A stretch of DNA of 41,981 nucleotides from an uncultured Clostridia bacterium (lineage in GTDB: Bacteria; Bacillota; Clostridia; TANB77; CAG-508), in the NCBI GenBank assembly GCA_944392885.1, contig CALXYG010000005.1, forward strand, positions 1-41,981, in the 5' to 3' direction. Of this stretch, positions 8,696 to 18,200 are shown one piece after another; the stretch's first letter is position 1; every line of letters starts with the position of its first letter. The notes beneath the pieces were generated by a model. The model saw only the letters and a program-made list of their open reading frames with translations, searched no databases and was not told where the DNA came from. The translations under genes were made by a program, and so were the position numbers.

Positions 8696-9727
8696 ATGAG
8701 ACTTTTTAACTTAGGAGGAAAAGATATTGGAATTGATTTAGGAACAGCAAATATTTTAGTTACTCTAAAAGGAAAAGGAATTATTCTAAAAGAGCCATCT
8801 GTTGTAGCTATTGATAGACGAAGCGGAGAAATTTTGGCGACTGGACATGAGGCAAAAGAAATGCTTGGAAGAACTCCAGATCAAATCAAGGCAGTAAGAC
8901 CATTAAAAGATGGTGTCATTGCAGACTTTACTGCAACACAGTTAATGTTAAAAAATATTATTTCAAAAGTATGTGCACGCTATAATGCAGGAAGGCCAAG
9001 AGTAGTAGTAGGGGTGCCATCAGGAATCACCGAAGTTGAAGAAAGAGCAGTAGAAGAATCAATAATCCAAGCGGGTGCAAGAGAAGTATATTTAATAGAA
9101 GAACCGATGGCAGCCGCCATTGGGGCTAATTTAGAAGTAGCTGAGCCAAGCGGAAGTATAATTGTAGATATTGGTGGTGGAACTACAGAAGTTGCGGTAA
9201 TTTCACTAGGTGGGATAGTTATTAGTAACTCATTGCGTATTGCAGGAGATGAATTAGATGAAGATATAGTTAACTATATAAAAAGAGAGATGAATATTGC
9301 AATCGGAGAAACAACAGCAGAGGAAATCAAAATGCAAATTGGTTGTGCACAACCTTTAATGACAGAAATGAGTATGGAAATCAGGGGAAGAGATTTGGGA
9401 ACAGGGCTTCCTAAAAATATAATTGTGACATCTACACAAATAGAAGAGGCAATTGCAGATTCAATCAACGAAATTGTAGAAACAATAAAGGGAACACTTG
9501 AAAAAACTCCACCAGAACTTGCATCTGATATAATGGAAAAAGGGATTGTATTAGCAGGTGGAGGAGCACTTATAAAAAATTTAGATAAATTATTAAGTCT
9601 AAAAACCGGAATGCCAGTTTATGTTGCAGAGGATCCATTAGATTGTGTAGTAAAGGGAACAGGTAAAACACTAGAAGATCTTGAAAGATTAAAAAGTGTG
9701 TTAATTAATGCTAGAAAGAGAAGATAA
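8696..9727 (+). CDS. mreB: Rod-shape actin homologue MreB
   Basis: A 343-residue bacterial actin that forms membrane-bound filaments steering lateral wall synthesis. Phosphate-1 motif DIGIDLGTANILV, GVPSGITEVEERAV, the phosphate-2 motif VDIGGGTTEVAVISLGG and the adenosine motif LAGGGALI are all present. The RLFNLGGK start resembles MreB amphipathic N-termini. It begins three bases after the shifted radC stop and is followed two bases later by mreC, so translation is likely coupled. CGG strings inside the gene (agc-gga, acc-gga and others) are all out of frame. Confidence 0.96.
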   Translation: MRLFNLGGKDIGIDLGTANILVTLKGKGIILKEPSVVAIDRRSGEILATGHEAKEMLGRTPDQIKAVRPLKDGVIADFTATQLMLKNIISKVCARYNAGRPRVVVGVPSGITEVEERAVEESIIQAGAREVYLIEEPMAAAIGANLEVAEPSGSIIVDIGGGTTEVAVISLGGIVISNSLRIAGDELDEDIVNYIKREMNIAIGETTAEEIKMQIGCAQPLMTEMSMEIRGRDLGTGLPKNIIVTSTQIEEAIADSINEIVETIKGTLEKTPPELASDIMEKGIVLAGGGALIKNLDKLLSLKTGMPVYVAEDPLDCVVKGTGKTLEDLERLKSVLINARKRR

Positions 9728-9729
9728 TT

Positions 9730-10543
9730 ATGTATCGAAAAAAAAGTAATGGAATTATTCGGAATAATTATTACAATTATATTTCTAATTGTATTAGTTA
9801 TTCTAACAAATATTAATTTGGAAAATTTAACCGATGTAGAAAATGCATTTTCTACACTTGTAATGCCTATCCAAAATGGGCTTACATATTTAAAAAACAA
9901 ACTAGCAGGTAACGATGCTTTTTTTATAGATATTAATAATCTAAAAGAGGAAAATGAAGAATTAAATGAGAAAAATGATCAACTAGAAGCGTCATTGAGA
10001 GAATTAGAGATTATTAAAGCAGAGAATGCAACCTTGAGAGAATATATGAAGATGACAGAAAAATATTCAGAGTATAATACTATACCAGCATACATAATTA
10101 ATAAAGATATAGGCAATCTAAGTAGTACAATAGTTATAAATATAGGAACAAAAGATGGAGTTAATACAAATATGACAGTTATATCAGAAGAAGGATTAGT
10201 AGGACATATTATATCTGTAACTGAAACAACTGCAAAAGTGCGAACAATTATTGATCCAGCAAGCACCGTAAGTGCGACTATTAGCACATCACGAGATGGC
10301 ATTTTATTAAGAGGTCTATTAGGTGAAAATCAAACACTAAAAGCAACATATATTCCACCAGAAACAAGCCTAATACAAGGAGACAATGTAGAAACATCAG
10401 GAATGGGCGGAATATATGAAAAAGGAATTCACATAGGGACAATTAAAGAAATCATTAATACAAAAAATATAACAAATCGATATGCAATTATTGAAACGGC
10501 AGTGGATTTTGACAAGATAGAAACAGTTCTTGTAATAAAATAA
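9730..10543 (+). CDS. mreC: Rod-shape protein MreC, with one CGG +1 shift at codon 11
   Basis: MreC links MreB to the penicillin-binding proteins across the membrane. I place the start at ATG 9730, two bases after the mreB stop, with a purine-rich binding site (AGAAAGAGAAG) in the end of mreB. This gives MYRKKSNGII, an in-frame CGG at 9760-9762, and after skipping its C GIIITIIFLIVLVILTNI, a single transmembrane helix. A coiled coil follows (about 60-95, LKEENEELNEKNDQLEA), then the beta domain (VINIGTKDGVNTNMTVI, GLVGHI, IDPASTVSATI, GMGGIYEKGIHIGTI). Total 270 residues. A start at ATG 9749 would need no shift but has no ribosome binding site and loses the positive N-terminus. The basic start RKK before the helix fits the positive-inside rule. 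Confidence 0.88.
9760..9763 (+). other. CGG recoding site 6 (mreC, CGGA)
   Basis: In-frame CGG after ATT at codon 11 of mreC. +1 shift reads GGA (Gly11) and opens the membrane helix. Confidence 0.85.
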
Positions 10544-10623
10544 GTAGTTTTGCAATATGCTATATTCTCCATATAGGAAAACTAAACTCTCCAAGAAAAC
10601 GGAAAGCTAGGTGAAAGGCAAAT

Positions 10624-11157
10624 ATGAAAAAAGTATTAACCATAGTAATACTATTTGTAACATTTTTAATTATATATATATTACAAGCAAACTTCTTCAA
10701 TTGGTTTACAATCGCAGGTATAAAACCAAACTTATTTATTGTATTAGTTCTATGTATAGGTTTATTTGCAGGTCAAACAGTTGGAACAATAACAGGTATG
10801 GTATTTGGTCTACTATTAGATGCGTTTATCGGAACTAGAATTGGAATATCTGGAATATTATTAGGGATTGTTGGATTTTCTGGTGGTTATCTAGACAAAA
10901 ACTTCTCAAAGGACAGCAAACTTACAATAATTCTAATGTGTTTGGGAGCTACTATTTTTTTTGAATTTATGAGCTACTTTCTTTTAGTACTAATATATCA
11001 AACAGAAGTAGAATTAATTAATCTAATAAGGATTGTGTTAATTGAGGCAATTTACAATTCAATTTTAATTATTATATTTTACCCAGTTATCCAAAAAGCA
11101 GGATATAGTATGGAACAAATATTCAAAGGCTCAAACATACTGACAAGATATTTTTAA
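10624..11157 (+). CDS. mreD: Rod-shape membrane protein MreD
   Basis: A 177-residue polytopic protein with five or six hydrophobic helices, the third component of the MreBCD complex. Typical MreD features are a first helix ending in LQANFFNWFTIAGIKPNLF and the GxxxGLLLDAF-type stretch (GMVFGLLLDAFIG). A GTGAAAGG site lies upstream. It sits 80 bases after mreC and 13 bases before mrdA in the standard mreBCD-mrdA order. Confidence 0.9.
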   Translation: MKKVLTIVILFVTFLIIYILQANFFNWFTIAGIKPNLFIVLVLCIGLFAGQTVGTITGMVFGLLLDAFIGTRIGISGILLGIVGFSGGYLDKNFSKDSKLTIILMCLGATIFFEFMSYFLLVLIYQTEVELINLIRIVLIEAIYNSILIIIFYPVIQKAGYSMEQIFKGSNILTRYF

Positions 11158-11170
11158 GGAAGGTGAAGAT

Positions 11171-13270
11171 TTGAAAGAAAAAAATAATACAAACAAAAGG
11201 AGTAGATTAAGATATAATTTAATGACGGTTCTTGTATACTCAACTGGTATTGTATTGCTTTTGCAATTATTCAACCTTCAAATAATACAGGGAAACGAAT
11301 ATAGAGAACAATCAAACACAAGGTTAACTAGGGAAAGTACTTTGCAAGCAGCAAGAGGTTCTTTCTTAGATAGAACAGGTAATGTAATTGCTAACACACA
11401 GGCAGCTACTAAATTAGAATTATATAAAACCAAAATTGATAATGAAACTTTAAACAACTCTATATTGACTATGATAAATGTCCTAGAAAAAAATAATGAT
11501 ACATATATTGATAATTTTCCAATAGCTATCAACCCATATGCTTATACTTTTTCATCTGAAACAAAATTACAAAATTTTAAAAAAGAATATGATTTAGCAG
11601 AAGAAACTGGACCAGAAGAAGCCTTTTATAAATTAAAAGAAAAATATGAAATAAAACAAGAATCGCCAGAGGAAATAAGAAAAATTCTAATTGTAAGGTA
11701 TGAAATCTCAGAAAATGGGTATAGTTCAACAAAACCGGTGACAATTGCAAAATCCATATCAAATGCAAGTATTAATGAACTAGGAGAACGAGGAGCGGAA
11801 TTTCCGGGTATTAATATGGTAGCAGATCCAATCAGAAATTATTGCTTAGGCAGTGTTGCTTCTCACATATTAGGATATGTAGGACCAATTTCTGGACCAG
11901 AATATGAAGAACGAAAAGATGAAGGTTATAATGCTAATGATTATATTGGAAAAACAGGTTTAGAATATGTTCTGGAAGAATATTTGCGTGGTGAAAATGG
12001 AATAAAGCAAATTGATATGGCAGTTAATGGAACAACAACAGGAGAATACATATCAAAAGAAGCAATTGCAGGATGTGATGTGGTACTTACAATTGACGCA
12101 AACCTACAAAAAATTACAGAAGATGCTTTAAAAACTAATATAGAAAAAATACGTAATGGTGGATTTGGAAGTAGTAGTGAGGCAAAAGGAGGAGCTGCTG
12201 CTGTTATGAACGTAAATACTGGTGAAGTGCTAGCCCTTGTTAGCGCACCAGATTTTGAACCACAACAATTTGTAAATGGTATTAGTAATAGCAAATGGGA
12301 TGAATATGAAGAAGGAAATGCACTATTTAATAGAGCTGTTCAAGGTGCCTACGCACCAGGATCTATTTTTAAAATGGTTACAGCAGTTGCGGGATTAGAA
12401 ACAGGAACCATTACAACTACAGAAAGAATTAATGATACTGGAATATTTCCATATGGACACAAACCAAGATGTTGGGTATATAACGACTATGGATACGGAC
12501 ATGGTTGGCTAAACGTTTCAGACGCCATAAAAAAATCCTGTAACTACTTTTTCTACGAAGTAGGATATCGTATGGGAATAGCAATGTTAGAAAAATATGC
12601 AAGCTATTTTAGATTAGGTCAAAAAACTGGAATTGAACTTCCAGGAGAAGTTTCAGGAACAGTAGCAGGAGAAACCAATAGTAAGAAAAATGGAGAAGAG
12701 TGGTATCTAGGAGATACACTAAACGCTGTTATTGGCCAAAGTGATAATAACTTCTCTCCAATACAGATTGCCAGATATATTAGTATATTAACAAATGGTC
12801 AAAAAGTAGTAAATCCAACATTAATAAAAAGCATAATAAAAGCAGATGGAACAGAAGTTGATAAAGCAGAAATAAATAGCTTTGTAAATGAAAAACTAGG
12901 ATTAACAGAAGATACAGAAGAGCAATTAGACATAAAATCTGAAAATATACAGACAGTATTAGAAGGAATGAAATCAGTAACTTATGAAACAGGAGGAACT
13001 GCACATGCTGTATTTAGAAACTTTAATATTGAAGTAGGGGGGAAAACTGGGTCTACGGAAAGCAATACAGGCGATATAAATGCATGGTTTACGGGATTTG
13101 CACCATATGATGACCCTGAAATTGCAGTTGTTGTACTAGTAGAAAATGGTGGACATGGTTGGTATACAGCAGAAGTAGCAAGAGATATAATTGGAGAATA
13201 TTTTGGTATGAATATGAATGAAGTAAAAGAAGATATGACAGCAACAGGTTATACAGAAGAAATTCGATAA
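11171..13270 (+). CDS. mrdA: Penicillin-binding protein 2 (MrdA), elongation transpeptidase
   Basis: A 699-residue class B PBP that cross-links peptidoglycan during side-wall growth. It has an N-terminal membrane helix (about 17-37, VLVYSTGIVLLLQLFNLQI), a dimerisation domain (RGSFLDRTGNVIA; later GYVGPISGPEY and GKTGLEY) and a transpeptidase domain with the catalytic APGSIFKM (S-x-x-K), KKSCNYFF (S-x-N) and GGKTGSTE (K-T-G). The start is TTG at 11171 with AAGGTG upstream. It follows mreD directly, the common operon order. All CGG strings in its 2.1 kb are out of frame. Confidence 0.94.
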   Translation: MKEKNNTNKRSRLRYNLMTVLVYSTGIVLLLQLFNLQIIQGNEYREQSNTRLTRESTLQAARGSFLDRTGNVIANTQAATKLELYKTKIDNETLNNSILTMINVLEKNNDTYIDNFPIAINPYAYTFSSETKLQNFKKEYDLAEETGPEEAFYKLKEKYEIKQESPEEIRKILIVRYEISENGYSSTKPVTIAKSISNASINELGERGAEFPGINMVADPIRNYCLGSVASHILGYVGPISGPEYEERKDEGYNANDYIGKTGLEYVLEEYLRGENGIKQIDMAVNGTTTGEYISKEAIAGCDVVLTIDANLQKITEDALKTNIEKIRNGGFGSSSEAKGGAAAVMNVNTGEVLALVSAPDFEPQQFVNGISNSKWDEYEEGNALFNRAVQGAYAPGSIFKMVTAVAGLETGTITTTERINDTGIFPYGHKPRCWVYNDYGYGHGWLNVSDAIKKSCNYFFYEVGYRMGIAMLEKYASYFRLGQKTGIELPGEVSGTVAGETNSKKNGEEWYLGDTLNAVIGQSDNNFSPIQIARYISILTNGQKVVNPTLIKSIIKADGTEVDKAEINSFVNEKLGLTEDTEEQLDIKSENIQTVLEGMKSVTYETGGTAHAVFRNFNIEVGGKTGSTESNTGDINAWFTGFAPYDDPEIAVVVLVENGGHGWYTAEVARDIIGEYFGMNMNEVKEDMTATGYTEEIR

Positions 13271-13298
13271 AAAATTACATTAAAATAGGAGGAAAATC

Positions 13299-13916
13299 AT
13301 GAGAAAAACAAATATTGTCATCCAACAAAAGCAAAATGAAATTATATTAAAAATTCATGAGCAAGCCTCACAAGAAGAAATATTAAAAGAACTAAAGAAG
13401 AAAATAATAGAATTAAAGAAATTATATGGAAAGGAAAACACACCAATTTATGTAACAGGTAAAGTGTTAAAAAATAGGGAAATTGAGGAAATAGAAACAT
13501 TGATAAAAGAATCTATTAATGTAAGTGTTGTATTTGATAGCCCAAGAGTATTAGGATTACATAGTATAAAAAGAACATTCGAAGATGAAATACAAAATTC
13601 AGACACAAAATTTCATAAAGGCTCATTACGATCTGGACAAAAATTAGAATATGAAGGAAGCATTGTACTAATAGGGGACTTAAACGGAGGAGCAGAAATC
13701 ATTGCTGGAGAAAATATTGCTGTTATTGGCATATTACGTGGACTAGCACATGCAGGAGCAAAAGGAAATAAAAAAGCAATAGTTACGGCGTCATCAATAG
13801 AAGCACCACAAGTACGTATCGCAAACATTGTAAAAGAGTTAGAAAAAAAAGAAGAACAAGTTGAAACAAAAAGAACATATGCATATATTCAGGAAAATGA
13901 AATTATTTTAGAATAA
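13299..13916 (+). CDS. minC: Septum-site determining protein MinC
   Basis: A 205-residue inhibitor of FtsZ ring assembly. The N-terminal domain is charged and helical. The C-terminal domain has the MinC beta-helix pattern: LRSGQKLEYEGSIVLIGDLNGGAEIIAGENIAV overlaps the classic 'R.GQ....G.....GDVN.GAE..A.GNI.V.G.LRG.AHAG' signature, and GILRGLAHAGAKG and PQVRIA are also present. It has an AGGAGG site and ends just before a strong terminator. The usual partner minD is not downstream here. Confidence 0.92.
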   Translation: MRKTNIVIQQKQNEIILKIHEQASQEEILKELKKKIIELKKLYGKENTPIYVTGKVLKNREIEEIETLIKESINVSVVFDSPRVLGLHSIKRTFEDEIQNSDTKFHKGSLRSGQKLEYEGSIVLIGDLNGGAEIIAGENIAVIGILRGLAHAGAKGNKKAIVTASSIEAPQVRIANIVKELEKKEEQVETKRTYAYIQENEIILE

Positions 13917-13940
13917 AAATTTATATTATTTCTATGTAAC

Positions 13941-13967
13941 AAAAAAGCGGGTAAAGCCCGCTTTTTT
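13941..13967 (+). terminator. Rho-independent terminator after minC
   Basis: GC-containing stem (arms 13941-13951 and 13957-13967) with a 5-base loop and a run of six T. It closes the mre-mrdA-minC block. Confidence 0.9.
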
Positions 13968-14050
13968 AAGTTATAATAAATGTATTTTCTGTAACTTAAA
14001 AAATAGTATTCTACAGAAAAATGAATATTACAGGATATCTTTGTACATAT

Positions 14051-14377
14051 TTACGACAAGAGTAATAAAATCAATGCAAAAAACAATTCCTTATCTTGCG
14101 CATCCTCTGAATACAAGAAAAATAATAATCCCAAAAGAAGCAAATCATCAAAATACAGCTTGATTCCAAAAAGTTCAAAAACAGGTTTATCCTCAAAGCT
14201 CATATTTTCTTCATTTAAAACGCTCTTTTCTTCTTTCTGCTTTTGATTGCGATTTAAGCATTCCTTGGACGAATAGAATTCATTGTTTCTTTGTTGGTCA
14301 AAGTTATATGAAAATGGAGATTTTCTATATATAGGTGGAAAAAAATGGTGGCGTAAATACGGATATGAATAAATCAT
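14051..14377 (-). CDS. Small hypothetical protein with hydrophobic C-terminus
   Basis: A 108-residue protein of unknown function. The N-terminal half is polar and rich in aromatic residues and asparagine. The C-terminal part (FELFGIKLYFDDLLLLGLLF and a following leucine-rich helix) looks like one or two membrane-inserted helices. Its ATG overlaps the stop of the upstream minus-strand gene by four bases (ATGA), so the two are translationally coupled. I recall similar 'LFGI.LYFDD' endings in other Clostridia but no function. Confidence 0.6.
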   Translation of the reverse strand: MIYSYPYLRHHFFPPIYRKSPFSYNFDQQRNNEFYSSKECLNRNQKQKEEKSVLNEENMSFEDKPVFELFGIKLYFDDLLLLGLLFFLYSEDAQDKELFFALILLLLS

Positions 14378-14781
14378 TTTGTTTTACCACCACCAGATTC
14401 TTTAAAAAATTCCATAACTTTGCTCATATTAAATAAAGTAATATATTGGTCAACTTTATCTTTTCTACTAGGTTTTAAATATGGCTTCAAAGATTTTAAC
14501 AAATTACTTCTAGGGTCATCAGCCTGATTCATTTTCTCCATAACATTTTTCATCTTCAAAATGGTCTCTATATCGATATTAGACTTTTCTTTATTATTAG
14601 AGCCGCCTTTTTGGAACATAGAGGCAAAATTATTTAACATATCGGGAGAAATTTTAGAAAAGTCAAAAGAAGATGTAGAAGATTTTGTATCATTATCCAT
14701 GCCATTAGAACCAGCGGAAGAAGTACTATTTCCAATCATGTCAGAGAAATTTTTCATCATATCTGATATATTATTATCCAT
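14374..14781 (-). CDS. Small hypothetical protein, coupled to the next gene
   Basis: A 135-residue soluble protein. I set the start at the ATG at 14781, preceded by GGAGGGG; upstream codons in frame are hydrophobic and lack a start signal. The N-terminus is serine- and asparagine-rich (MDNNISDMMKNFSDMIGNS). The C-terminus carries a conserved-looking block: NIDIETILKMKNVMEKMN, DDPRSNLLKSLKPYLKPSRK, KVDQYITLFNMSKVMEFF. The pattern 'LL.SLKPYL...RK.K.DQY' recurs in small Clostridial proteins near sporulation or division genes, but I know no function. Confidence 0.65.
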   Translation of the reverse strand: MDNNISDMMKNFSDMIGNSTSSAGSNGMDNDTKSSTSSFDFSKISPDMLNNFASMFQKGGSNNKEKSNIDIETILKMKNVMEKMNQADDPRSNLLKSLKPYLKPSRKDKVDQYITLFNMSKVMEFFKESGGGKTK

Positions 14782-15208
14782 TATATACCCCTCCCATCTA
14801 TTTAAAATATATGTAAAATGAGAAAAAAAATTACTAGTATATTTTATGGAAAAAAAATAAAAGTGTGACAAAAACATATATGTTTTAAGAGAAAATGCAA
14901 AAAAAACATTGAAAACTTTACATAAAAAGTATATAATATAACTATGAAATAAAAACAAAAAAATGTAAAGAAAATGTAATAAAAAAGCAAATATGAAGTT
15001 CCGTACAAGAAAACTCAATTGTATTTATATAATAGGAGAATACCTATTGACAAATAATAAAAAAAATGTAAAGATTAAAACAAAATAGTAGTATTAAGAG
15101 ATATTATGTCAGTTAGAAAATCAATGTGAGATAGCTTTTAAAGAAGAGCAAAAAATATGCAAAATAAGTTAGTCCATTGTAAAAACAGTAAAACAAGGAG
15201 GAACTATA
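14782..15208. other. Divergent intergenic region before the surface-protein genes
   Basis: 427 bases without a gene. TTGACA occurs at 15047-15052 on the plus strand but no good -10 lies 16-18 bases after it, so a promoter for the 15209 gene is only suggested. No long hairpin seen. Confidence 0.45.
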
Positions 15209-18200
15209 ATGAAAAACAAAATTTTAAAAAAAATATTGGCAAGCGTGTTAATAATAGCACTTACAGCAGGAAATTTGGTATTAATAGGGAATACAGCAGT
15301 TAGCTATGCAGTAGCAAACTTAGAAAACCAAAATGAAGAAACAGCCCATGAAAATGTAAAATTTGGAGCGTATTTTGAAAGTGAAGGAAAAAAAATCCAT
15401 TCACTTATTTGTGATGCTAAATCAGTTGAAAGATTATATATTCACCTGAATGTAAAACAAGCAGGTTTTCTAAAAAACGGCAAAATAGAAATTCAGGAAG
15501 CCAATTATGAAATAAAAGGAGAACTAGGAGAATCAGAAATAATAGGCTCAAAGGCAGAAAACACATTTTATTTAAAGCAAATTACTTATGGAACAGAAGC
15601 AATATTGGAAATACCAATAGGATTAAATATACAAGATACTTTTAATATAGAAGATATTAACAAAAACAGCAAAGTAAAATTAACAGGAACCTATATAACC
15701 CCAGAAGGTAATGAGATTGAAATAAACAAAGAAGTTATATTAAATGTAGGGTGGGAAGGAAATAGTAAAATAGAGGCAAAAAGTGAATTAACTACATATA
15801 AAACATATGAAAAAGAAGAAAAAGGAATTATATTACAAGAACGTATAGAAATAGAAAGAATTGAAACAAGTTTACCAATTAGCAAAACCAAAATAGAAGT
15901 TAGTGTACCAGATTATAAAGGATTTAAAGTAAAAGAAGTTAGAGTAAATAGTAGTAAAACAGAAATGACAAATGGAAACAAAGATGAAGAAGTAAAATTG
16001 GACTGGAACTATAACGAAGAAATTGGAATTATTGAGATAGAAGTAATAAACGAGGAGTCAAATAAAACAGTTTATAGTAAACATAGTGGAAAAGATGAAT
16101 ATATAATTACATATGAATATGGAGAAGAAGCATACAACAGTGGAGAAGAAGCATACAACAGTGAAGAAGAAGCAGTAGTAATAAATAGAAAAGCAAAAAT
16201 ATATGTAGAAAATTATAGTAATAGTGAAAACAAAACAGTAGAAAAAATAATAGAAAATCAAGATGAGCTAACAGAAGAAAAAGGAAGTATAATAAATGGT
16301 GAGATTGAGATAGAAGGTGAAATTAATAAAGCAAGAATATATGCAAATTATAATAGTAATAACAGAGAATATGAAACAGAATATAAAACAAAAGAAAGAA
16401 TTAATATTGTAAAATCAGACATAATAGAAGAAATAGTAATAACAGAAAGAGCAGCTAATTTTATTAATCAAGAAGGAGTAGAATATAGTAGCAATATACA
16501 AGGATTAGATTATATCTATTACAAAACATCTAAAATTTCAATAGAAAATTTCAACAAAATATTGGGAGAAGAAGGTAGTATTCTAATAGAAAATAGTGCT
16601 GGAAGACAGATAGGTATAATTGACAAACATAGTAACCAAGAAGAAGGGTGCTATGTAATAAATTATGAGAATAATGAAGGCACAATAATCCTCAAAACGA
16701 CTGCGCCAAAGACAGAAGGAACATTGATAATAAATCATACAAAAGCAATTAAAGCAGATTTGGCATATAATAGAGACGAAGTAGAAAAATTTAAAAACAT
16801 ACAAGAAAAAACTAATGTAGGAAATGGAGTAAATGGTGGAACCTACGAATTAACTGGAAACAAAGAGCTTAAAGAAGCAGTAAGTAATTTAAAAATAGAA
16901 AGTAACAAAGATAGTATAAACAATAAAGAAGAATCAATCGAACTAAGAGTAGAATTTGGAAATAACAAAGATAATTCAATATTGTATGTAAACCCAATTG
17001 TAAGAATCAATTTGCCAAAATTTGTAGAAGAAGTAGAAATAACAAATACAAACTTATTATTTGAAGAAGAGTTGAAAATAAACCAAATAGAAGTAGGCGA
17101 AAAAGAAGGACAAAGGGTAATAGAAATTAATTTACAAGGAACACAAACAAAGTTTAATCCTCTAACAAATGGAAATGGAAGTACATTAGTAATAGGGGCG
17201 AAATTAATTAATAAGGACGAAGCAGGAGAAGATAAATTTGTAGCAGAAATAGAAGGGAATACAGCGGAAACAGGAATTACATCTTATTTAAAGGCAACAT
17301 CAGAAGAAGTAAGTGAAGGAGAAACAAATTTACCAATACAACCTGATATTGAAGTAGAACCAGAAGAGAAGCCAAGGATCGAATTGACTATGAATTCAGG
17401 AGCAGAAAATATACAAATACTAGAAAATCATAAAATTGGCTATATTATAAATGTAAATAATATAAGTGATTATTTATTACCAGTAAATCCAGATGAGGAG
17501 CCTGAAGAAACACCAGAAGAACCATTACCTAAGCCAGATGATGAAGTAGAAGAGATACCACCAGACGAAGAACCTGAACCAGATGAACCAGACCCAATAA
17601 AAAATATTATTGTAAAAGATTACTTACCAGCAGGAGTAACATATGAACAAGCGACACTAGAAATTTACAATGTGGAAACAGGAGAATATGAAGAAGTGGA
17701 AAATGCCACAATCTATGATGCAAAGAATAGAGTTGTAACATGGAATGTAGGAGATATGACATATGAACCAAGTGCAATATTAACACTTATAGTAACAACA
17801 AATCAGCTTAGTGAAAATATATATGAAAAAGAAATAAGCAATTCAGTTACCGCTACTTATGACGGTATGGATCCAATCACATCAAACGTAGTTAAAACAG
17901 TAATTGTAAAACCAGAAATTAATGTAACAAAACTAACAGAAAATGTTGGAAATATTAATCAGGTTGGAGATAAAATTAAATTAATGATTGAAGCTAAAAA
18001 TGCAGGTAATATAGAGAAGGAAGGATTCCAAGTAAGTATAAATCTACCAGAAGAGCTTGAACCAATATCAGTAATTTATGGTAAACAGGATAATTTAAAT
18101 GAAATGTCTATGACTGAAAGAACAGTCGAATTAGAGGAAATAACAATTTCACCTGAAGAAACATATATATGTGAGGTAGAAGCTAGTATTAATGAATTAC

